Assembly: GCA_963708905.1 (NCBI GenBank)
Contig: CAVPUV010000017.1
Coordinates: forward strand, 4,646 to 68,645
Length of the DNA: 64,000 nucleotides
Origin: SHZL01 sp963708905
Lineage (GTDB): Bacteria; Pseudomonadota; Gammaproteobacteria; Xanthomonadales; SZUA-36
Direction: 5' to 3'
The notes under the pieces are model-generated. The model worked only from the letters and a program-made list of their open reading frames with translations, made no database searches and was not told the origin of the DNA. The number at the start of each line of letters is the position of its first letter. Within the stretch, counting starts at the first letter, position 1. Shown piece by piece: positions 7,438 to 15,027 of this stretch. The translations under genes and the position numbers were made by a program.

Positions 7438-9114
7438 TTAGCCTTCCTGCTCCAACTGTTCCTTCAACAGATCACCCAATGAGGTGGTGCCACTGGCGGC
7501 ATTGCTCTGTTGGTATTCTTCCAGTGCTTCGGCCAATTCAGCGTCGTCTTTGGCGCGAATGGACAAGCTGAGCGTGCGGTTTTTGCGATCGATGCTGATG
7601 AACTTTGCCTCGATCTCGTCACCCACAGAAAGCTCTTTGGTGGCATCTTCAACCCGCTCTTTACGAATATCAGACGAGCGCAGATAACCTTCAACGCCCT
7701 CCGCCAGAGAGATCACTGCTCCACGCGGATCAACTTCCTTGACGGTACCCTTGACCAGGCTGCCACGCGGATTCTCAGCCATCCAGGTGGCGAAAGGGTC
7801 CTGGTCGAGTTGCTTGATGCCAAGCGATATTCTTTCACGCTCAGGATCAACCGCCAACACAACCGCCTCGACTTCCTCACCCTTACGGTAGTTGCGCACT
7901 GCATCCTCACCGGTGTCGTGCCAGGATATGTCGGACAGGTGAACCAGGCCGTCGATCCCGCCCTCCAGGCCGATGAAAATGCCGAAATCCGTAATTGACT
8001 TGATGGCACCACTTACCTTGTCGCCTTTATTGTAGATGGCTGCGAAAGACTCCCATGGGTTGGGCAGGCACTGCTTCATCCCCAATGATATGCGACGGCG
8101 CTCTTCGTCGATATCCAACACCATGACCTCCACTTCCTGACTGGTGTGAACGACCTTGGCCGGATTGACGTTCTTGTTGGTCCAGTCCATCTCGGAAACG
8201 TGTACCAGACCTTCCACGCCATCTTCAATCTCAACAAAACATCCGTAATCCGTGATATTTGAAATGGAGCCAAACAGGCGGGTACCCACCGGATAGCGCC
8301 GCGCCAAGTCACTCCACGGATCCTCGCCAAGTTGTTTCAGACCAAGGGAAACCCGATTACGCTCCCGGTCAAAGCGCAACACACGCACATCCAGTTCATC
8401 GGCTACATTAACGATCTCACTGGGGTGACGGACGCGCTTCCATGCCATGTCGGTAATATGCAACAGACCGTCGATGCCGCCGAGGTCGATGAATGCACCA
8501 TAATCAGTCAGATTCTTGACCACGCCTTTCACGATAGCGCCTTCTTCGAGGCGATCAAGCAGGACTTCGCGTTCGGCGCTGAATTCCTTTTCCACCACAG
8601 CGCGACGGGAAACAACGATATTGTTGCGTTTGCGGTCAAGCTTGATGATCTTGAACTCAAGGTCCTTGCCTTCGAGGTAGGTTGGGTCACGCACCGGGCG
8701 GACGTCGACCAATGAACCCGGCAGGAACGCGCGAATATCCTCAATATCAACGGTGAAGCCGCCCTTGACCTTGCCGCTGATTTTACCTTCGATCGTCTCC
8801 TCCCCTTCGAACGCACCTTCCAACCTGTCCCACACCATGGATCGTTTGGCCTTGTCACGGGAAAGGCGGGTTTCACCAAAACCGTCTTCGATGGCATCGA
8901 GCGCCACCTGAACTTCGTCACCCACAGCGACTTCCAATTCACCCTTCAGGTTTTTGAATTGAATAATCGGCACTATACCTTCAGATTTCAGGCCGGCATT
9001 GACGACGACGACATCGTCGCGAATTTCCATGACGATACCCGTAACGATAGCGCCCGGTCTCAAATCATGAGTAGCCAGGCTCTGTTCAAATAATTCTGCA
9101 AAACTTTCAGTCAT
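7438..9114 (-). CDS. rpsA: 30S ribosomal protein S1
   Basis: S1 brings mRNA to the 30S subunit and is needed for translation of most messages. The 558 residues contain six S1 RNA-binding repeats; the later ones carry the usual ITDYGCFVEIEDGVEGLVH and ITDFGIFIGLEGGIDGLVH cores. The start is set at ATG 9114, giving the canonical MTESFAELFEQSL; an upstream in-frame start at 9156 would add 14 unrelated residues. The ribosome-binding site is weak (GAGAG, about 11 bases away), as is common for rpsA. It sits in the conserved cmk-rpsA-ihfB order. Confidence 0.98.
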   Translation of the reverse strand: MTESFAELFEQSLATHDLRPGAIVTGIVMEIRDDVVVVNAGLKSEGIVPIIQFKNLKGELEVAVGDEVQVALDAIEDGFGETRLSRDKAKRSMVWDRLEGAFEGEETIEGKISGKVKGGFTVDIEDIRAFLPGSLVDVRPVRDPTYLEGKDLEFKIIKLDRKRNNIVVSRRAVVEKEFSAEREVLLDRLEEGAIVKGVVKNLTDYGAFIDLGGIDGLLHITDMAWKRVRHPSEIVNVADELDVRVLRFDRERNRVSLGLKQLGEDPWSDLARRYPVGTRLFGSISNITDYGCFVEIEDGVEGLVHVSEMDWTNKNVNPAKVVHTSQEVEVMVLDIDEERRRISLGMKQCLPNPWESFAAIYNKGDKVSGAIKSITDFGIFIGLEGGIDGLVHLSDISWHDTGEDAVRNYRKGEEVEAVVLAVDPERERISLGIKQLDQDPFATWMAENPRGSLVKGTVKEVDPRGAVISLAEGVEGYLRSSDIRKERVEDATKELSVGDEIEAKFISIDRKNRTLSLSIRAKDDAELAEALEEYQQSNAASGTTSLGDLLKEQLEQEG

Positions 9115-9191
9115 GTTGATGTTTACTCTCAGGTGAACTGCCATGCGAGCAGTCACCCACCCAGGTTGGAGGATGCTTTGGACACCCGACT

Positions 9192-9213
9192 ATAAAAACC
9201 ACTCAAGGAGTGG
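9192..9213 (-). terminator. Intrinsic terminator after cmk
   Basis: In the minus-strand reading a six-pair stem CCACTC-CTT-GAGTGG is followed by TTTTTATAG, 23 bp past the cmk stop. It may limit read-through into rpsA, which would then rely on a promoter in the remaining 80 bp. Confidence 0.75.
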
Positions 9214-9235
9214 CGCTCATTTAATTCTATATAAT

Positions 9236-9922
9236 TCAATGGAGTACTTGATGTTTTTCAAGTAAAACCAAAATTCTCTGCAGCACCTCATCGATGCTTA
9301 AATCCGTGGAATCAATAGTATACGCGTCTTTAGCCGGCTTTAACGGCGCAATAGCCCTCGTGCGATCTCTATTGTCGCGTTTTTCAATGTCCCGGAAAAG
9401 GCGCGAGAGAGTAACATTTTCTCCTTTTTCTTTCAACTGCTTATAACGCCTGTTCGCCCTTTCCTGCACACTCGCAGTGAGGAAAATTTTCAATTCAGCA
9501 TCGGGAAAAATCACCGTGCCCATGTCCCGTCCGTCTGCCACCAGGCCAGGCGCCCGGCGGAAAGCCCGCTGACCCTCGATCAGCGCCAGCCGTACGGATG
9601 AGATAGCTGCCACGCAGGAAGCAAAAGTTCCAACGGCTTCGCTGCGCAGTCGTTCGTTTATCTGCTCGCCGTTTAACAGTGTGATGACCTCGTCTCCGCC
9701 AATGACAAAAGTCACGTCAAGATCGCGGGCCAGCGCGCCCAGGGATTCTTCGTCCGTTGCCGCAATACCCCGCTCCATGGCCGCCGCGGCGACCAGCCGA
9801 TAAAGCGCCCCACTGTCGAGAAAATGCCAGCCAAGATGCGTGGCCAGGCGCACAGACACGGTGCCTTTACCGGAACCGCCAGGCCCATCGACAGTGATTA
9901 CCGGCGCCATGTCAGCGGTCAT
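9236..9922 (-). CDS. cmk: Cytidylate kinase
   Basis: Cmk phosphorylates CMP and dCMP to the diphosphates. The P-loop GPGGSGKGT is at about residues 14-22, and the family motifs GRDMGTVVFPDA-like (here GRDMGTVIFPDAELKIFL) and RDNRDRTR follow. The start ATG 9922 gives MTADMAPVITV, which lines up with the usual MTAIAPVITI; starts at 9928 and 9910 are also possible. The gene overlaps the end of aroA by 11 bp, so translation of the two is coupled. Length 228 is normal. Confidence 0.97.
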   Translation of the reverse strand: MTADMAPVITVDGPGGSGKGTVSVRLATHLGWHFLDSGALYRLVAAAAMERGIAATDEESLGALARDLDVTFVIGGDEVITLLNGEQINERLRSEAVGTFASCVAAISSVRLALIEGQRAFRRAPGLVADGRDMGTVIFPDAELKIFLTASVQERANRRYKQLKEKGENVTLSRLFRDIEKRDNRDRTRAIAPLKPAKDAYTIDSTDLSIDEVLQRILVLLEKHQVLH

Positions 9923-11276
9923 CAGCATGCGCCGCTGGCGTCATTACAGACTGCACCCGAAGGTTGCCGCCCACTGCCAACAAATGGTGCGGAAAAGACG
10001 GGTACGACGTATTGACATGAGTGGCGCCGTGCACCGCCAGGGGAGATCTCGCCACTTGCCCCAAAATACAAAAACTCATTGCACAACGATGATCCCCGGC
10101 ACCGTCAACTTTACCGCCCTGCACCAGTCCGCCTGCAATATCGATGCCGTCATCGAGTTCTTTGGCCTGCACGCCCAAGGATTTCAGTCCCTGCGCCATC
10201 ACCGCCAAACGGTCACTCTCTTTAACCCTTAACTCGGCGGCGCCGCGTATGCGCGTAGTACCCGATGACACCGCCGCAAGAACCATGACGGCCGGCAGTT
10301 CGTCGATCAAAGACGGCACCCAGCTCTCGGGGATGTCAATGCCACGTATGCCAGGGGTGTAACGAACGCGGATATTCGCTACAGGTTCTTCGCCGAACAT
10401 GCGTCGTTCGTGGATACCGACGTCCGCTCCCATTGCTTGCATGACGCGTATGATCCCGTCACGGGTTGCATTAATCCCAACATCGCGTAACAACAAATCC
10501 GAACCCGGGACCATGGCCGCCGCCACAAGAAAAAAAGCTGCAGACGACACATCTGCCGGTACCTGAACATGTGCGGCGGTCAAACGGCTGCCGCCATGAA
10601 CGCAGCAGGGCGGCTGCAGCGGCACCCCGAACAGTGGCAACATTCTTTCCGTATGGTCGCGGCTTTTTTGCGGCTCTGTAACGCAGGTCGATCCTGCGGC
10701 GAACAGACCGGACAGCAACAGACAGGATTTGATTTGTGCGCTGGCCACCGGCAGGTGATAGTCAATCCCCTGCAACGCGGGATTCCCTCTTATGCGTAAA
10801 GGTGCGGTGCCGGCAGCGGTGGTTTCGATGGTTGCTCCCATGCGTGACAATGGCTCTACTATCCGCCGCATCGGTCGCCGGCGCAGCGAGTCATCGCCGG
10901 TCAATTCCGAATTGAATCCCTGTGCGGCCAACACACCGGCAAGCAAACGCATGGCCGTACCGGAGTTGCCCATGTCGAGAATCTGGCCAGGTGCTTTGAG
11001 TCCTCTATCGCCGGTTCCCCGCACCCGGGTGATGGCGCCATCGGTGCAAATGTCAGCGCCCAACTGGCGGCAGGCATCGGCAGTGGCCTTCACATCTTCA
11101 GCTTCGAGCAAACCGTCTACCACCGATTCCCCGCGGGCCAGACTGGCCAATATCAGCGCCCGGTGCGAGATGGATTTATCGCCTGGCGGAACGAGCTCAC
11201 CCTGTAATGGAGTCGTCAGCGGTGCGGTGATCAGGATCAAAATACCACCCTTTTCACGACGCTCTGGCCGGATCAT
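9912..11276 (-). CDS. aroA: 3-phosphoshikimate 1-carboxyvinyltransferase (EPSP synthase)
   Basis: AroA joins shikimate-3-phosphate and PEP to form EPSP, the sixth shikimate-pathway step. Family motifs include PGDKSISHRALILASLA near the N-terminus, LDMGNSGTAMRLLAG, and RVKESDRLAVMAQGL toward the C-terminus. ATG 11276 is used; a TTG at 11240 with AAGGGTGG just upstream is an attractive alternative. A longer reading frame extends upstream through the 205-bp inverted-repeat element and is not part of the enzyme. The element has been placed 1 bp from the ATG, so the original start or leader may have been altered. Confidence 0.95.
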   Translation of the reverse strand: MIRPERREKGGILILITAPLTTPLQGELVPPGDKSISHRALILASLARGESVVDGLLEAEDVKATADACRQLGADICTDGAITRVRGTGDRGLKAPGQILDMGNSGTAMRLLAGVLAAQGFNSELTGDDSLRRRPMRRIVEPLSRMGATIETTAAGTAPLRIRGNPALQGIDYHLPVASAQIKSCLLLSGLFAAGSTCVTEPQKSRDHTERMLPLFGVPLQPPCCVHGGSRLTAAHVQVPADVSSAAFFLVAAAMVPGSDLLLRDVGINATRDGIIRVMQAMGADVGIHERRMFGEEPVANIRVRYTPGIRGIDIPESWVPSLIDELPAVMVLAAVSSGTTRIRGAAELRVKESDRLAVMAQGLKSLGVQAKELDDGIDIAGGLVQGGKVDGAGDHRCAMSFCILGQVARSPLAVHGATHVNTSYPSFPHHLLAVGGNLRVQSVMTPAAHADDR

Positions 11277-11277
11277 T

Positions 11278-11482
11278 AACCCGCATATTGCACCAGTATC
11301 CCGGATGATGGCGCAGGACAGGTGCGGCTGGACGCCGCGCTGGACTGAGACCCATAGCCATAAGCTATGGGTCGAGGGAAGCGCAAGTCCAGACGTGCCT
11401 GGACAAGCCAGGGCCGGGATAGGACTCGGGTCAGGGACCACTTACGCCTGGACCCGAGACCGGCTGGTGCAATATGCGGGTT
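11278..11482. mobile_element. 205-bp inverted-repeat element between pheA and aroA
   Basis: The ends are perfect 19-bp inverted repeats: AACCCGCATATTGCACCAG at 11278-11296 and its exact complement at 11464-11482. The interior contains further dyads, for example GACCCATAG / CTATGGGTC (around 11349-11373) and CTGGACT / AGTCCAG. There is no gene inside. Terminal repeats of this length on a short palindromic body fit a MITE, though no clear target duplication flanks it. The string CCCGCATATTG also occurs next to the repeat copy at 31402. Confidence 0.75.
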
Positions 11483-11521
11483 GAACCGGCGCCGCAGGTT
11501 GATGGGCATCGCGCAGGGCAC

Positions 11522-12667
11522 TCAGAGGTTCCCGGGCTTGCTTTTTTGCGTAATGTCTTCTTCCGGCAGCAAGGCGCGCGGATAGGAGCCCAGAATGCGG
11601 AAAAGCTTGGCAGTGCGCTTGAGTTCCTGCATTGCTGCGGCTACGGGCGGTTCTTCTGCATGACCCTCGATATCGACAAAAAACAGGTATTCCCATTTGC
11701 CCAGACTGGAAGGGCGCGATTCAATTCGCGTCATGTTGATGCCGTGCGTCTCGAACGGCTGCAGCAAGCGGTACAGCAATCCAGGACCCTCGTGACCAGC
11801 CAACAACAGCGTGGTCTTGTCCTCCCCGGATGGTGCAAACAGGTGCCGGCCGATGACCAGGAAACGAGTGGTGTTATCCGCCCTGTCCTCAATATTCGCA
11901 AACAACACGGGCAAGTCATAGATTTCTGCGGCAGAGCGGCCAGCAATTGCCGCCGCTTCCGGTGCATTGCGCACACGCCGGGCGGCTTCGGAATTGCTGC
12001 TCACTGCAATCAATTCAGCATGCGGCAGATGTCCCCGGATCCAGACCTTACACTGTGACAATGATTGTTCATGGGAGTAGACGCGTTCAATGTGGTTGAG
12101 ACTGCGTGCGTGGGTCAGGAGATTTTGATGCACGCGTAATTCTATCTCGCCACAGATTTTCAAGTCAGAAACCAGGAACATGTCCAGGGTGTGACTGACG
12201 ATGCCCTGAGAGGAATTTTCCACCGGCACCACGCCGAAATCGGCTTCCGCGCTTTGTACTTGCTCGAACACGCTGTCAATAGCACCGTGACTCAAGGCAT
12301 GGACGGAATGGCCAAAATGGCGGTGCACTGCCTGCTGGGTGAAAGTGCCTTCCGGCCCCAGGTAAGCGACTTTGAGCGACTCTTGCTGGGCCAGGCAGGC
12401 GGACATGATTTCCCTGAACAACCGCACCATTTCAGCATCGCTGAGCGGACCCTTATTAAGCCGGATGATCCTGCGCAAGACTTCCGCTTCCCGCTCTGGA
12501 CGGTAATAGTCCACAGCATTGGGAAATTTTCCTTTGCTCTGACCGACCCGGAACGCCAGCTTCGCCCGCTGGCTGATCAATTCCTGGATCTGCTCATCCA
12601 GGCGATCGATCTGGTCCCTGGTGTTGCTCAGTTGCGTTGAATTCTCATCTTTTTTCTTTGGCGGCAT
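11522..12667 (-). CDS. pheA: Bifunctional chorismate mutase / prephenate dehydratase (P-protein)
   Basis: The enzyme turns chorismate into prephenate and then phenylpyruvate, committing flux to phenylalanine. The chorismate mutase helices occupy about 15-95 (IDRLDEQIQELISQRAKLAFRVG-type core), prephenate dehydratase about 98-275 (YLGPEGTFTQQA; FGVVPVENSSQG; TTRFLVIG), and a C-terminal ACT domain with the GALV-like GPGLLYRLL and the ESRP phenylalanine-binding motif. Feedback inhibition by Phe is expected from that intact domain. No aminotransferase or tyrA gene lies between pheA and aroA, unlike the serC-pheA-hisC-tyrA-aroA order of some relatives. Confidence 0.96.
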   Translation of the reverse strand: MPPKKKDENSTQLSNTRDQIDRLDEQIQELISQRAKLAFRVGQSKGKFPNAVDYYRPEREAEVLRRIIRLNKGPLSDAEMVRLFREIMSACLAQQESLKVAYLGPEGTFTQQAVHRHFGHSVHALSHGAIDSVFEQVQSAEADFGVVPVENSSQGIVSHTLDMFLVSDLKICGEIELRVHQNLLTHARSLNHIERVYSHEQSLSQCKVWIRGHLPHAELIAVSSNSEAARRVRNAPEAAAIAGRSAAEIYDLPVLFANIEDRADNTTRFLVIGRHLFAPSGEDKTTLLLAGHEGPGLLYRLLQPFETHGINMTRIESRPSSLGKWEYLFFVDIEGHAEEPPVAAAMQELKRTAKLFRILGSYPRALLPEEDITQKSKPGNL

Positions 12668-12744
12668 GGCTGTTTACACACGTTTTTTCGGGCGAAGCAT
12701 TGTAACTGTATCGTGCCTGCCGCGCCCAGCTGTCAAGTGAATTA

Positions 12745-13929
12745 TCAGGGCTTTGGCTCAGACGCAAGCCTGCAATCCGGCTGGCTTCCAATTTCCACGC
12801 TGATATCACTCGCCTCGGCGCCGGCAAGCCTGGCCTTATTTGCGTGTAGTCGGAAGGCAAGCACCCATGGCGGCTCGGCGCCATCGCCCGGTTGCGCAGG
12901 CAGCAGCGAGTAGATCCTGTCCAGGTCGATATCCCCGGCTTGTAAGGACAGGTGCAATGCAGTCTTTCCAGTCAGCAACAGGCATCCGTCGCCGCCAATT
13001 GACTGGCCGGCGATCTTTATACCCACATTGCGCAGATCCAAACGATCGGGCAAGACGGAAAAATCAATCTCAAGGTTGGAAGGTTCGGGCAGGCCCTGTT
13101 GATGGTATTGCGCGCGCAGGAAACCGGATGGCGGCGTATTGAATGCCAGTTGCAGTTGCAAGGCCGCCGACTGCGAGGTTTGCTCCCAGGCCATATGCCC
13201 TGTCAATCGCGATCCCTGCTGATCCCATTTCCACTCGCCTGTGAGCCCTGCTACCAGCGATTCTTCCCACTTGAGCGTCAAGCCTAGGATACGAAGCTCT
13301 GTTGAAAAGCTCCCTTCTGCCATGGTCAGCCCGCCGTGCAAGTTCAATCGTGCTGATTCTCCCTGCCCGCTGATCAATCCGGCGTCAATGTCGAAATTGG
13401 CTTCCTTGCCTGGCTGGAAACCCCTGAGCTGCAGTTGCCTGATCAGAATGCTGTCCTCCTTTGTCAGGCGAACGGCAAAATCACTGATTTCAAGTGCCGC
13501 GACCTGCGGTAGCGGAATCTCCTGTGTGCTGGCTTCTTTTGCTTCCACAGCCTCATCTGGTGCGCGGCTGAAGTCCACAAATCCACCGTGTAAGCCAATA
13601 GACGTAATCCGTACTTCGCGGTGAAAAAATGGAAGGAGTTCGATGACTGCCGAATATTCCTGACTCGAGGCAAGTACGCCCAAATTTCCCGGCTGACCGA
13701 TGGCAAGACCGCTACCGGCAATTTTCAAGCGGGGAAAGAGTTTGAGGTGATAGTCGCCTTCAAGCCGCACCGGCAAGCCCAGGCTTCTGGTCAATTCCCT
13801 TTGTAACATCTGGCGGCCGCCGGATGATTCCAGCCATGAATCAGCGACCACGCCTGATAGCAGCGCCAGCACAAGGATCAGCAGCGGAAGAATCCAGGCG
13901 AGTCGATGCAATGACACGTTCAAAATCAT
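12745..13929 (-). CDS. AsmA-like inner-membrane-anchored protein
   Basis: The 394-residue protein starts with a signal-anchor helix (about 9-30) followed by the AsmA N-terminal pattern: LPVRLEGDYHLKLFPRLKIAGSGLAIG, then ELLPFFHREVRITSIGLHGGFVDFSR. The rest is beta-rich, as expected for the repeating beta-groove of AsmA proteins, which are thought to carry phospholipids between membranes. It is much shorter than classical AsmA (about 600 residues), so it is either a minimal family member or has lost its C-terminal part; no frameshift is visible. It is separated from pheA by 77 bp on the same strand. Confidence 0.75.
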   Translation of the reverse strand: MILNVSLHRLAWILPLLILVLALLSGVVADSWLESSGGRQMLQRELTRSLGLPVRLEGDYHLKLFPRLKIAGSGLAIGQPGNLGVLASSQEYSAVIELLPFFHREVRITSIGLHGGFVDFSRAPDEAVEAKEASTQEIPLPQVAALEISDFAVRLTKEDSILIRQLQLRGFQPGKEANFDIDAGLISGQGESARLNLHGGLTMAEGSFSTELRILGLTLKWEESLVAGLTGEWKWDQQGSRLTGHMAWEQTSQSAALQLQLAFNTPPSGFLRAQYHQQGLPEPSNLEIDFSVLPDRLDLRNVGIKIAGQSIGGDGCLLLTGKTALHLSLQAGDIDLDRIYSLLPAQPGDGAEPPWVLAFRLHANKARLAGAEASDISVEIGSQPDCRLASEPKP

Positions 13930-14000
13930 GCTCCGCTTGACTGGCCGTTACGAGCCGGGGGAGCTAAACTTCCCGCAGCCGGCAGAACACAGGGTGTACG

Positions 14001-14291
14001 ATGTCGATGATTGATATTTGCGCATATCACCAGATGAACCATGCTGATGCCCAGCAGGCCGCAAATGACCTTGCCAGCGATTTGGCAAAAAAGTTCGACA
14101 TCGATTACGGCTGGGATGAAAATGTGATTCACTTCGAGCGACCGGGCGTCAACGGCAGCATTACAGTTGGCGAACGTGAAATCCATGTTGCTGCACAACT
14201 GGGCTTTCTGCTGGCGATGCTTAAAATCCGCATCGAAGAAGAAATCAGAAAGTATTTGCAAAGCCATTTCGGCTGCACTTTCAAGGACTGA
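14001..14291 (+). CDS. Polyhydroxyalkanoic acid system family protein
   Basis: This 96-residue cytosolic protein fits the small PHA-granule-region family (PF09650): an N-terminal strand with alternating hydrophobics, the segment AANDLASDLAKKFDIDYGW, a central GSITVGEREIHVAAQLGFLLAMLK and a C-terminal helix ending in HFGCTF. Members are found near PHA synthase and phasin genes, and their exact role is not settled. It is the only plus-strand gene among the minus-strand lipid genes here, and its last 11 bases overlap the end of the convergent unknown gene. A phasin lies 3.7 kb away. Confidence 0.85.
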   Translation: MSMIDICAYHQMNHADAQQAANDLASDLAKKFDIDYGWDENVIHFERPGVNGSITVGEREIHVAAQLGFLLAMLKIRIEEEIRKYLQSHFGCTFKD

Positions 14292-14988
14292 CAAATGGAG
14301 TTTCATGACCGCTGAACAATCGGTTCATCGCCTGCCACTCGCGTTCGTAGATTGACTCAACAAACAGCTCCGCGTCGCCGAGTTGTCGAAACGAACGCAA
14401 ACCGTTTTCCAGGAAAGCCTGCAACAGACCAAACCCCGCTGCTCTGGCCGGGCCACGTAGCGCACGGAGCAACTGGACCAGGAGCGGCATTTTAACCAGA
14501 TGCTCCAGTTCATGTCCCAGGTTCCGGATCAGCAGGATCTGCTTTTCCCTTTCTGGCCGGCGCCCACATTGACGGTAGGTAGCTGCGTAAACCGGCGTAT
14601 CCAGCCCCGTCACACCCCGGCCCTGCAACAGACCGGCCATCTCCATGTCGAACTCAAGACTGATCGCCTGTAGTCGGAACGCTTCGGCCAAGGCATGCAG
14701 TGCCTTCTTTGGCAGCATGCGGCTCATCAACGGCTCCACCCGGGCGACTTCCTGGTCCCGTTCGCGAAAATTCATTCCACCATAAAGCTCTTCAAGGAAA
14801 AACCGGCAAGCGGGTGCAGCGCTTTCATGTCCCAGGAAATCCTCATACGTGTGAGTCAAGCGATCGCGCTGCCAATTTTGCAGCATTTCGAACTCTGCCA
14901 GGGCAAACCCTGGTGAGCTGATTGCGCAGGCCAATTCATGGTTCCGCACCAGTTGCCGGCGAAAGGTACTGGCGCTTTCTCCGGCCAT
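14281..14988 (-). CDS. Conserved hypothetical protein following the fatty acyl-CoA reductase
   Basis: A 235-residue, mostly alpha-helical protein with no signal peptide or membrane helix. Notable segments are FFLEELYGGMNFRERDQEVARVEPLM (about 73-98) and the histidine-containing GHELEHLVKMPLLVQLLRALRGPARAAGFG. I recognise this as the type of conserved unknown found beside wax-ester and acyl-CoA reductase genes in marine gammaproteobacteria, but no activity is assigned. ATG 14988 has AGGA nine bases upstream; a TTG at 15012 is the alternative. It starts about 40 bp after the reductase stop on the same strand, so the two are probably one transcript. Confidence 0.7.
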   Translation of the reverse strand: MAGESASTFRRQLVRNHELACAISSPGFALAEFEMLQNWQRDRLTHTYEDFLGHESAAPACRFFLEELYGGMNFRERDQEVARVEPLMSRMLPKKALHALAEAFRLQAISLEFDMEMAGLLQGRGVTGLDTPVYAATYRQCGRRPEREKQILLIRNLGHELEHLVKMPLLVQLLRALRGPARAAGFGLLQAFLENGLRSFRQLGDAELFVESIYEREWQAMNRLFSGHETPFVSP

Positions 14989-15027
14989 GGTGATGAATCC
15001 TGCCCTTCCCAACTCTCCTTCAACACC

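Noticed and set aside
11276..11441. Upstream in-frame extension of aroA by 55 codons
   Set aside because: It runs through the 205-bp inverted-repeat element, resembles no AroA sequence and lacks a ribosome-binding site.
12645..12884. 79-codon minus-strand frame overlapping pheA and the AsmA-like gene
   Set aside because: It lies across the gap and the 3' end of a real gene in a different frame and has no protein-like pattern or homology I recognise.
13926..14306. 126-codon minus-strand frame opposite the PHA-system gene
   Set aside because: It is antisense to a recognised gene with a good family match; the residue pattern looks like a shadow frame.
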